Assembly: GCA_035649275.1 (NCBI GenBank) | Contig: DASRJW010000054.1 | Span: 1 to 45,839, forward strand | Length of the DNA stretch: 45,839 nt | Reading direction: 5' to 3' | Origin: Candidatus Krumholzibacteriia bacterium | GTDB taxonomy: Bacteria > Krumholzibacteriota > Krumholzibacteriia > G020349025 | In this document: in pieces, positions 39,084-45,839 of the stretch | How the letters are laid out: every line of letters begins with the position of its first letter | How positions within the stretch are numbered: position 1 is the first letter of the stretch | Made by a program: the position numbers and the translations under genes | The notes under the pieces: model-generated | Seen by the model: the letters and a program-made list of their open reading frames with translations, nothing else | Database searches by the model: none | Told to the model about the DNA's origin: nothing

Positions 39084-39797
39084 ATGAACAAGCCGCTGCA
39101 GGGAAAGACGGCGCTGGTGACCGGAGGTGGCACCGGGATCGGCCGTGAGATTGCCCTCGCGTTGGGGAGAGCCGGTGCCGCGGTCGCGGTGAGCGGGCGC
39201 CGGTTGGAGTTGCTCGAGAGCGTGGCGGCGGAGCTGGAGCGTTCCGGAGCGAGAGGCCGCGCCCTCCGCGCCGACGTGCGGGAGGCGGCTTCGGTGCAGG
39301 CCATGGTGGAAGCAGCGGAGCGCGATTGGGCACCCATCGACATCTTGATCAACAACGCCGCCGCCTTCGGACGCGGCGAAGTCGCCCAGCTCGAGCCCGG
39401 GAGGTGGAGCAACGTCATCGCCACGAACCTGACCGGCTCCTTCCTCGTCACGCGGGCGGTCCTTCCCGGGATGATCGAGCGCCAGAGCGGCAGCATCGTC
39501 TTCGTCTCCTCCACTTCGGGAAAACGCGGCGACGCCGGCATGGCCGCCTACAGCGCCTCCAAGTTCGGGATCATGGGCCTGGCACACAGCCTGCTGTACG
39601 AGGTGCGGCGGCACAACATCCGGGTCATCGTGGTATCGCCGAGCGCCATCGACACGGGCCCCGAGCGTCCGTCCCCCGAGCCCGTGGCCGGCGTGAAACC
39701 GCACGCTGCCGATGTCGCTGACGGCGTGCTCGCCTGCCTGACGCTTCCCGGCCGCGCCCTCGTCCGGGAGCTCGAGATCTGGGGCACCAATCCATGA
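39084..39797 (+). CDS. Short-chain dehydrogenase/reductase (SDR)
   Basis: The 237-residue protein is a classical SDR: cofactor motif TGGGTGIG (13-20), a basic residue pair after the second strand (SGRR, 37-40) favouring NADP(H), NNAA (90-93), and the catalytic set S143, Y156, K160 (YSASK). It would oxidise or reduce a hydroxyl or keto group, but the substrate cannot be told; FabG-like reductases are the nearest type. The last 45 residues are shorter and less conserved than in FabG. It is followed 80 nt later by the DUF1573 gene. Confidence 0.92.
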   Translation: MNKPLQGKTALVTGGGTGIGREIALALGRAGAAVAVSGRRLELLESVAAELERSGARGRALRADVREAASVQAMVEAAERDWAPIDILINNAAAFGRGEVAQLEPGRWSNVIATNLTGSFLVTRAVLPGMIERQSGSIVFVSSTSGKRGDAGMAAYSASKFGIMGLAHSLLYEVRRHNIRVIVVSPSAIDTGPERPSPEPVAGVKPHAADVADGVLACLTLPGRALVRELEIWGTNP

Positions 39798-39877
39798 GAA
39801 CGTCGCCCACCCACACCACAGGAATGACGGCGAGTGAAAGCGCCGCGGCGCCGTCACCCGTTCCCGGAGGAAGCATC

Positions 39878-40864
39878 GTGACCCGTCGACCCCCGCTTCG
39901 CCCCCATCTCTGCATGCTCCTCGCGGCGCTCCTGCTAGCGCCGGGGTCGAGTGCTTGGGCAGCGCCGCGGGCGGTCGTCCAAGGCGAGCACCATCTCGAT
40001 GCCGGCGAGATCGAGCCCGGGAAAGTGCTGGAGTACGATTTCGTTCTGCGCAACCAGGGCGACGCCTCGCTCGCCATCCAGGACCTGAAGCCCACGTGTT
40101 ACTGCACGAGCGCGCGCACCGATCTCTGGGACGTCCCTCCCGGCGGCACCGCCACGATCCACGTCCGCATCGATCCGAGCGATTTCGTCGGCAAGATCAA
40201 CAAGGGCGTCGAGATCACCACCAATGACCCGGCGAATCCGACGCTCTTGGTGGATGTCGACATCGTCGTGCTCCCCGGCATCGCCGTGTTGCCGCCGGAG
40301 CTGGACCTCGGCAGCGTCGGCCCGGAGGGGACGAAGAAGTCCCTGAAGGTGGAAGTGAAGATCCCGCGGGAACGGGAGATGGAAATCCTCGGGGTGTCGA
40401 GCGACGCCGCCTATCTGGAGGTCACCCACGAACCGCTGCAGCTGGAGGAGCGTCACGGCGCCACCATCTGGGTGAAGGTGCGACCGGGGGTGCCGGCGGG
40501 ACCGTTCGCGACCAAGGTGCTGGTGAAAACCAGCGACCCCTCGCGGCCGAGCATCGAGATTCCCGTACGCGGCCGCGGCCCCGGTGGGCTGGTGGCGCAG
40601 CCCGACAAGGTCGTGTTCGAAACCGCCGCCGCCGGGAGCGAGGTCGGCGCCTTCGAAGTGAAAGGCGGCAAGAACCTGCAGGTGCGCTCGTCCACGCCGA
40701 GCCTGCTGGCCGAGATCGAACCGAGCGCTGGCGGGGCCCAGCGGGTGAAGCTCCGCCTGGCGGGGAACGCGCGCTCGGGACGCCTGCTCGCCAAGGTCAC
40801 CGTGACGACCGCCGACACCTCGCAGCCGGAGCTCGTCGTTCCCGTCATGGGGCTCGTGCGCTGA
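39878..40864 (+). CDS. Secreted DUF1573-domain protein
   Basis: From this GTG the protein has 328 residues with a signal peptide (LCMLLAALLLAPGSSAWA). The first domain is DUF1573-like: HHLDAGEIEPGKVLEYDFVLRNQG, then LKPTCYCTSA with the paired cysteines of this family, and VEITTNDPANPTLLVDV. Two further beta-sandwich domains follow. GGAGG lies 7 nt before the GTG, while the alternative ATG at 39794 (overlapping the SDR stop) would bury the signal peptide. It sits 4 nt before the rhodanese-like gene. DUF1573 with MauE/DoxX and rhodanese genes is a recurrent periplasmic redox grouping; the function is unknown. Confidence 0.85.
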   Translation: MTRRPPLRPHLCMLLAALLLAPGSSAWAAPRAVVQGEHHLDAGEIEPGKVLEYDFVLRNQGDASLAIQDLKPTCYCTSARTDLWDVPPGGTATIHVRIDPSDFVGKINKGVEITTNDPANPTLLVDVDIVVLPGIAVLPPELDLGSVGPEGTKKSLKVEVKIPREREMEILGVSSDAAYLEVTHEPLQLEERHGATIWVKVRPGVPAGPFATKVLVKTSDPSRPSIEIPVRGRGPGGLVAQPDKVVFETAAAGSEVGAFEVKGGKNLQVRSSTPSLLAEIEPSAGGAQRVKLRLAGNARSGRLLAKVTVTTADTSQPELVVPVMGLVR

Positions 40865-40868
40865 GCGG

Positions 40869-41354
40869 ATGCCGCGAGAGCAGCGGTCGAAGGGAGCGCG
40901 CTCCAGCATGGCCCGACTCGCCGGACAAGTGCTGGTTCTGCTCGGCGTCTCCATCCTGCTTGGACTGGTCACCAACGCGCTGCGCTCGGAAGGCATCGAC
41001 TGGGGTGGCCGGGATCCCGAACGCTTCCGCCATCCCGACGTCGAGTTCGTCAGCACCGACGAGGCAGCGCCCTTGCAGTCGCAGTCGACCACCCTCTTCC
41101 TCGACGCCCGTACGCCGGCGGAATTCTCGGCGCAGCACGTGTTCGGTGCGGTCTCCCTGCCAGCGGGGTCGCTGGATGGGGCCTACGCAGAGCTGCGCGA
41201 CTTCCTCGCCCCGGAGATGGAGCTCATCGTTTACGCCGGCGACACGATGTCGGCGGTGCGGGTGGCGAAGTACCTGAGCGAGCGCGGCTACAAGGCGCGC
41301 GTCCTCGAAGGCGGTTGGGAAGCCTGGCAGGACGAGCGCTTGCCGATGGAGTGA
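40869..41354 (+). CDS. Membrane-anchored rhodanese-like protein lacking the catalytic cysteine
   Basis: The 161-residue protein has one N-terminal membrane helix (about 17-35) and a rhodanese fold (LFLDARTPAEFSAQHVFGAVSLPAG ending in YLSERGYKARVLEGGWEAW). At the active-site loop, where rhodaneses have a cysteine (usually YC-x-x-G-x-R/S), this protein reads YAGDTMSAV: the cysteine is alanine 123. It therefore cannot form a persulfide in the normal way and may bind rather than transfer sulfur. An ATG at 40908 is an alternative start. It lies between the DUF1573 and MauE-like genes with gaps of 4 and 9 nt. Confidence 0.88.
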   Translation: MPREQRSKGARSSMARLAGQVLVLLGVSILLGLVTNALRSEGIDWGGRDPERFRHPDVEFVSTDEAAPLQSQSTTLFLDARTPAEFSAQHVFGAVSLPAGSLDGAYAELRDFLAPEMELIVYAGDTMSAVRVAKYLSERGYKARVLEGGWEAWQDERLPME

Positions 41355-41363
41355 AGGGGAGCG

Positions 41364-41879
41364 ATGCAGAGCGCGGGCACCGATACGCTGGCAACGCGGG
41401 CAGCCGCTGCCGGGCGCGGGCAGCGCGTCGTTGCTGTGGGCCTGTTCCTACTTCGGCTCGGCATGGCGGCCGTCTTCATCGGCGCGGCGCTGCCGAAGAT
41501 CGCCGCTCCCGATCTCTTCGCCCTCGCGGTGCACAACTACCAGATCCTCCCAGCCTGGGGGGTGAACGCGCTGGCTCTCTTCCTGCCCTGGCTCGAGCTG
41601 ATCATCGGCCTTTGCCTCGGACTGGGCTTGTGGAGCCGCGCCAGCGCTCTGCTCATGGCGGGACTCATGGTGGTGTTCATGATCGCCCTCGTCTCGGCGG
41701 CGGGGCGGGGTCTCAGCATCTCCTGTGGCTGCTTCGAAGTCGGTGAACATGCGGCAGGCGCGTCCACCCTCGTCTGGGCGGCGCTGCGCGACCTGGGGTT
41801 TCTCGTCGCCGCCCTCCTCCTCGTTCGCTTCGACGCCGGACCGAGCCCGCTGCAATGGTGGCGACGCCGGCGCGCTTGA
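41364..41879 (+). CDS. MauE/DoxX-family redox membrane protein
   Basis: The 171-residue protein has four predicted membrane helices: FLLRLGMAAVFIGAALPKIA, ALALFLPWLELIIGLCLGLG, ALLMAGLMVVFMIALVSAAG, and LRDLGFLVAALLLV. The CGCF motif (SISCGCFEVGE) before the last helix is characteristic of MauE/DoxX-type proteins, thought to shuttle disulfides or quinone-linked electrons. An AGGGGAG ribosome-binding site precedes the ATG. It closes the DUF1573-rhodanese-MauE operon. Confidence 0.88.
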   Translation: MQSAGTDTLATRAAAAGRGQRVVAVGLFLLRLGMAAVFIGAALPKIAAPDLFALAVHNYQILPAWGVNALALFLPWLELIIGLCLGLGLWSRASALLMAGLMVVFMIALVSAAGRGLSISCGCFEVGEHAAGASTLVWAALRDLGFLVAALLLVRFDAGPSPLQWWRRRRA

Positions 41880-42471
41880 CCCCGAAGAGTGCTCCTTGCG
41901 GCGAGGCCGAAAGCGCGCGCAGGCCTTTCGGCCTGCGCTGAGATGAGGGCATATAGAGGACAAGTTGCAGAACTACGTCGGTCGGTAGGAACTGCAATGG
42001 GAAGCAGCCCGAGAGTAGGTGCGGGAGCCTCGGAAGTCAACATGGAAACGGTTTCATGGCGGTATCGAGGCCCTTGGCCACGGTGGCGCTCTGGGCGCGT
42101 CGGAGGGCCACGAACACGTTACGCGGTGAAACATTTCGATACGCCGCGAGGGAATCCACGTCCAGCAAGCTTCTGCAGCGGATTCAGCGTTCACTCGCGC
42201 GCACGAGCCGTGCAAGCCACGAAATGCGCACGGGGTGAATCCCGAGGTCGGGCCAGGGAATGCCCGAGACGGGCACGCGTTCCCCTCCCTTGACACGTCC
42301 CACGCCGGGGAGAACACTGCAAAAGCGTCTCCGGCAGTCGATTGAGTCCGCTGCCGATCCGCCTGTGTGGCGGGTGTCTCGCCGCCGCCTGGGGCCTTGG
42401 TCCCGCGCGGTCCGCTACCCGCCATCGCTTCTGCCGCCGCTTCGACCGCCTCTGCGAGAGGGAGTCCTGGA
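41880..42471. other. 592-nt gap: hairpin, LacI-like operator, no gene
   Basis: No reading frame here has family similarity or a convincing start. Apart from the hairpin at 41917-41938, there is TGGAAACGGTTTCA at 42043-42056, which fits 13 of the 14 positions of the catabolite-response (LacI-type) consensus TGWNANCGNTNWCA. The mixed base composition is less G+C-rich than the neighbouring genes. The promoter of the LeuA-like gene should be here, but no clear -35/-10 pair stands out. Confidence 0.3.
41917..41938 (+). terminator. Hairpin after the MauE-like gene
   Basis: A 9-bp perfect stem, GCGCAGGCC with GGCCTGCGC, has a TTTC loop and starts 37 nt after the stop codon. There is no T-tract, so it may work with Rho or protect the 3' end of the mRNA. 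Confidence 0.4.
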
Positions 42472-43731
42472 ATGGCCGCCACGCCCCATTCAGCCCTCAT
42501 CTTCGACTGGAACCGGCTGGAGGGCTTCGAGTTCCGCCACAAACCGGACCTCGAGCTCAACGACGAGACGCTGCGCGATGGCCTGCAGAGCCCTTCGGTG
42601 CGCGACCCCGAGTTGCCACAGAAGATCCGGCTCCTCCACCTCATGGAGGAGCTGGGCATCGCCGGGGTGGACCTCGGTCTGCCCGGGGCGGGAGTGAATG
42701 CGGTGGAGCACATCGAAACGCTGTTGCGGGAGATCATCGCCCACAACATGCGCATCCGCCCGAACTGCGCCGTGCGCACCGTGATCTCCGACATCGAAGC
42801 ACTGCTGGAGATCTCCGAGCGCGCCGGCCGGCCCATCGAAGCCGCCACCTTCATCGGTTCGTCGCCCATCCGGCAGTACGTGGAGGACTGGAGCCTGGAG
42901 CGACTGCTGCGGCTGACGGAGGAGGCGGTGAGTTTCGCCGTGCAGCGCGGCCTGCCGGTGATGTACGTGACCGAAGACACCACGCGGGCGCACCCGGACA
43001 CGGTGCGGCAGTTGTACCAGACGGCCATCCGCGCCGGCGCCAAGCGGATCTGTGTCTGCGACACAGTGGGGCATGCGACGCCCATCGGCGTGCGTTTCGT
43101 CCTGCACCACGTGCGCGCCGTGGTCGACGAGGTGGATCCCGCAGTGAAGATCGATTGGCACGGCCACTCCGACCGTGGGCTCGCGATCCCGAACACGATG
43201 ATGGCGATCGCCTCGGGGGTGGACCGCGTGCACGCCACGGGGATGGGAATCGGCGAGCGCTGCGGCAACACGCCCATGGACCAGCTCATGGTGAACCTGG
43301 CCCTGGAGGGCATCTTCCGCGGGTCCTTGGAGAAGCTGTCGGAGTACGTGCATCTGGTGTCGGAGGGCACCGGGGTGCCGGTGCCGCGCAACTATCCGGT
43401 TTTCGGTGAGGATGCCTTCCGCACCGCCACAGGCGTGCATGCGGCTGCCATCGTCAAGGCGCTGCGGAAAGGGGACCGCTGGCTCGCCGACCGCGTCTAC
43501 AGCGGCGTCCCGGCGGCCATGGTGGGGGAGAAGCAAGAGCTCGAGATCGGCTACATGTCGGGTCGTTCCAACGTGGACTACTGGCTCGAGTCCCACGGCT
43601 ACAAGAGTTCGCCGGAGCTGGTCGAGCGCATCCTGAAGGCGGCCAAGGAATCACCCCGCGTGCTCACGGATGGCGAGATCGAGACGCTCGTCGCCGAGCA
43701 CGAAGGCGGCACCCGGAAGAAAAGCACGTAG
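42472..43731 (+). CDS. LeuA-like acyl-CoA condensing enzyme (DRE-TIM synthase)
   Basis: The 419-residue protein belongs to the isopropylmalate/homocitrate/Re-citrate synthase group. It has NDETLRDGLQS (30-40) at the first beta strand, the metal-binding HGHSDRG (H230, H232), and GMGIGERCGNTPMD after it. It would join an acyl-CoA to a 2-oxo acid. The C-terminus is shorter than in leucine-regulated LeuA and shows no clear LeuA dimer domain, so 2-isopropylmalate synthase is not assured. The ATG has GGGAG 7 nt upstream; a longer frame from 42367 adds unconserved residues. No leu genes are nearby. Confidence 0.82.
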   Translation: MAATPHSALIFDWNRLEGFEFRHKPDLELNDETLRDGLQSPSVRDPELPQKIRLLHLMEELGIAGVDLGLPGAGVNAVEHIETLLREIIAHNMRIRPNCAVRTVISDIEALLEISERAGRPIEAATFIGSSPIRQYVEDWSLERLLRLTEEAVSFAVQRGLPVMYVTEDTTRAHPDTVRQLYQTAIRAGAKRICVCDTVGHATPIGVRFVLHHVRAVVDEVDPAVKIDWHGHSDRGLAIPNTMMAIASGVDRVHATGMGIGERCGNTPMDQLMVNLALEGIFRGSLEKLSEYVHLVSEGTGVPVPRNYPVFGEDAFRTATGVHAAAIVKALRKGDRWLADRVYSGVPAAMVGEKQELEIGYMSGRSNVDYWLESHGYKSSPELVERILKAAKESPRVLTDGEIETLVAEHEGGTRKKST

Positions 43732-43917
43732 GCGGTTCGCATCCACGACCGTCCAGCGACACCCAGCGGCAGCGCCGATCGGCGCTGGCTCCTCGCCGCC
43801 TCCTTCGTCCGCGCCGTCGCGACCGGGGCCCTCGGCATCCTCCTCGGCATCTACCTGCCAGCGCTCGGCGTCGATCTGCGCCGCAGCGGCCTGATCATCA
43901 CACTCGGTCTGGCGGGA

Positions 43918-44976
43918 GTGGCGGTCGCCGCGCTGTTCGCTACGCTCGTCGCCGATCGCTTCGGCCGGCGGCGTTTCCTGATCCTCTCAGCGTCGGTGAG
44001 CGCGCTCGGAGGTCTCGTCGCCGCATTGCTCAGCGACTGGCGCCTCCTGGCTGTCGCCGCTTTCGCCGGCGGCTTGAACGGCATGGGCCGTGACCGCGGT
44101 GCCGGTCTGGTGCTGGAACAAGCGGCGCTGCCGGCGACCGTGGGCGCCGGAGAACGAACGAAGGTCTTCGCCTGGTACAACGTGCTCCAGGATATCGGTC
44201 ACGCCCTCGGTGGACTCGTGGCCGGTCTGGTGACGGTGCTGGAGAAGCAAGCGTCCATGGGCACGCTGGAGGCGGTGCGGACGGTGCTGCTGGTGTACCC
44301 TGCCGCCTTGGCCCTGGGCGTGGTTTTCTACAGCCGTCTGTCGCCGGCGGCCGAAGCGCCGCGGGCCGGAGCGCGGAGCCCGCTGACACCGGCAACACGG
44401 CGCATCCTCTGGCACATCTCGGCCCTCTTCGCCGTGGACAGCGTCGCCGGCGGGTTCCTCACCTCGGCGCTCCTCACGTACTATTTTTTCGAGCGCTACG
44501 CGGCGAGTGCCCTCGCCATCGGCGTTCTCTTCGCCGCCGCGCGCGTGCTCAACGCTTTCTCCCATCTCGGTGCGGCATGGTTGTCGCAGCGCATCGGTCT
44601 CGTGCGCACGATGGTGTTCACCCACATCCCGTCCAGCCTCCTCCTGGTGACGGTGGCCTTCGCGCCGAGCTTTCCCGTGGCCGCGGCGCTCTTCCTGTTG
44701 CGCGAGGCGCTCGTCGAGATGGACGTGCCGACGCGGCAGTCTTACGTGATGGCCATGGTGCGTTCGGAGGAGCGCACCGCGGCATCCGGCGTCACGAACA
44801 TCGTTCGCATGGCCGGCTGGGCCGTCGGTCCCGTGCTCACCGGCGGTCTCATGGCCGGCACCGCGCTCGCTGCCCCGCTCTACATCGGCGCGGGCCTCAA
44901 AGTGGCGTACGACCTGGCGCTCTGGCGCGCCTTCCGGCATCGCCGCCCTCCGGAGGAAGACGCTCGAGCGCGGTGA
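43918..44976 (+). CDS. MFS transporter; first membrane helix lies upstream of the only start codon
   Basis: The protein is a major-facilitator permease with motif A ADRFGRRRF after the second helix and about ten further hydrophobic segments. From this GTG it has 352 residues. The same frame continues upstream to 43732, directly after the LeuA-like TAG, and encodes a clear first helix (WLLAASFVRAVATGALGILL). No ATG, GTG or TTG occurs in 43732-43917, so the full-length protein needs a rare start (for example ATC at 43741, with AGGCGG 5 nt upstream), stop readthrough, or a sequence error. The substrate is unknown. Confidence 0.75.
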   Translation: MAVAALFATLVADRFGRRRFLILSASVSALGGLVAALLSDWRLLAVAAFAGGLNGMGRDRGAGLVLEQAALPATVGAGERTKVFAWYNVLQDIGHALGGLVAGLVTVLEKQASMGTLEAVRTVLLVYPAALALGVVFYSRLSPAAEAPRAGARSPLTPATRRILWHISALFAVDSVAGGFLTSALLTYYFFERYAASALAIGVLFAAARVLNAFSHLGAAWLSQRIGLVRTMVFTHIPSSLLLVTVAFAPSFPVAAALFLLREALVEMDVPTRQSYVMAMVRSEERTAASGVTNIVRMAGWAVGPVLTGGLMAGTALAAPLYIGAGLKVAYDLALWRAFRHRRPPEEDARAR

Positions 44977-45134
44977 TGACCGTCGAGCCACGGACCTCCT
45001 CGGCTCGCGCTCCGCGGATGCTAGACTCCGCCCCCGGGTGCGGCACGGCTTCGAATCGACTCGAGACGGGTGCGGTGCGGGCGGTAGCGGCCGACCGGCC
45101 GCCGTTCCCGCGCTTGCGAGCGAAGGAGCGCGGC

Positions 45135-45839
45135 GTGGTTCGCGAGCGAAGGGCCAGTGCGAGGGTATCGTCGCGGCCTCCGGCCGCCTTCCTCTTGTGC
45201 GCACTGGTTCTCGTGGTTGGCGCGAGCGCCCTCGCAGCCGCCGTGGACAACAGGACCGACAACCCGGCGGACAGCACGGCGAGCCGCAACGCCAGCAGCG
45301 CTGCGAGCCCTTCCGCTCGACCCCGGGACGCGGCAGCGAGCGACCAGGCGTCACCGGCCATGATCCCGGACGAGATGCGGCAGCAGATCGTCACCTTGCA
45401 ACAGCAGATCTCCATGCTGCAGACCGCCATCGCAGCGCGAGACAGCAACTATGTGAAGCTCAGCGCATCTCTCGCCGCGACACAGCAGCAGCTCCTCGAC
45501 GTGCAACGCCGCCTCGACGAGTTCGAGCAGCAGATCCCGAGCCTCGAGGCGACGCGGGCCCTGGAAGAACGCCTCAAGGCCGTGGAGGAGGAGGCGAAGC
45601 GGGTTCCGGAGCTGCCGCCGGACGTCGTCTCCGCCGGTGATTTCCCCGGGAGCATCCGCATCCCCCGCACCAACGCCGCCATCAAGTTCGGCACCCGCAT
45701 TCGCTTCGCGGCCGTGTTCACCATGGGACCCCTGGGGTCGGAGGACCGCTTCCTCACCAACTCGATTCCGGTGGCTGGGACTCCCGAGGCAGGAAAAGGG
45801 GAACGCACCAATTTCAACGCCGGCGCCAGCCGTTTCAAC
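45135..45839 (+). CDS. DcaP-like outer-membrane porin, 3' end outside window
   Basis: The visible 235 codons encode a signal peptide (AAFLLCALVLVVGASALA), a low-complexity linker, a coiled coil (about 78-155; MRQQIVTLQQQISMLQTAIA), and the start of a barrel with SIRIPRTNAAIKFGTRIRFA and GPLGSEDRFLTNSIPV. This is the layout of DcaP-type trimeric porins, whose coiled coil sits in the periplasm and whose barrel passes small organic acids. The GTG start has AAGGAG 6 nt upstream. The 158-nt gap before it shows no other feature. The barrel is cut by the window edge. Confidence 0.85.
   Translation, partial: MVRERRASARVSSRPPAAFLLCALVLVVGASALAAAVDNRTDNPADSTASRNASSAASPSARPRDAAASDQASPAMIPDEMRQQIVTLQQQISMLQTAIAARDSNYVKLSASLAATQQQLLDVQRRLDEFEQQIPSLEATRALEERLKAVEEEAKRVPELPPDVVSAGDFPGSIRIPRTNAAIKFGTRIRFAAVFTMGPLGSEDRFLTNSIPVAGTPEAGKGERTNFNAGASRFN

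Noticed and set aside
45038-45640. 200-codon plus-strand frame at the right edge
   Set aside because: It is a different frame from the DcaP-like porin, which has a signal peptide, coiled coil and conserved barrel start.

Overview
This is the replication-origin neighbourhood of a high-GC bacterial chromosome. Every gene left of about 21.2 kb lies on the minus strand and every gene right of about 21.7 kb on the plus strand. The two arms therefore diverge from the dnaA-rpmH gap, as expected for leading-strand genes running away from oriC. The lineage cannot be fixed from the sequence. A Gram-negative envelope is indicated by an OmpA-family protein with thrombospondin type-3 repeats, a DcaP-like porin and a lipoprotein. 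Together with bactofilin, MoxR/DUF58/BatA genes and Rex beside gyrA, this suggests a poorly cultured member of the wider FCB/Gemmatimonadota/Eisenbacteria-like groups (inference only).

Left arm, read leftwards from the origin: dnaA, a 733-nt gap, dnaN, recF, dciA (DUF721), gyrB, gyrA, rex, an ABC-F ATPase, hflX, a GT-C-type membrane glycosyltransferase, a deoxyhypusine-synthase-like enzyme, an OmpA/TSP3 outer-membrane protein, a radical SAM protein with unusual cysteine spacing, and a lipoprotein cut by the window edge.

Right arm: rpmH, rnpA, yidD, yidC, jag/khpB, mnmE, mnmG and rsmG (the classic origin-proximal set). Then comes a 1.1-kb block with twelve parS sites, followed by parA, parB, an M23 peptidase and a bactofilin. 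A gap with a clear terminator and a small DnaA-box cluster precedes a moxR-DUF58-batA-like operon. The rest is more accessory: an SDR; a DUF1573 / cysteine-less rhodanese / MauE-DoxX cluster; a LeuA-like synthase; an MFS transporter with no usable start codon for its first membrane helix; and a DcaP-like porin cut by the right edge.

The strongest non-gene signal is the parS array: eleven perfect and one 15/16 copy of TGTTTCACGTGAAACA directly upstream of parAB, partly built by a tandem duplication of about 145 bp. The second is a pair of related 21-bp palindromes whose centres are exactly 300 bp apart in the dnaA-rpmH region. I see no CRISPR array, insertion sequence, tRNA or rRNA.
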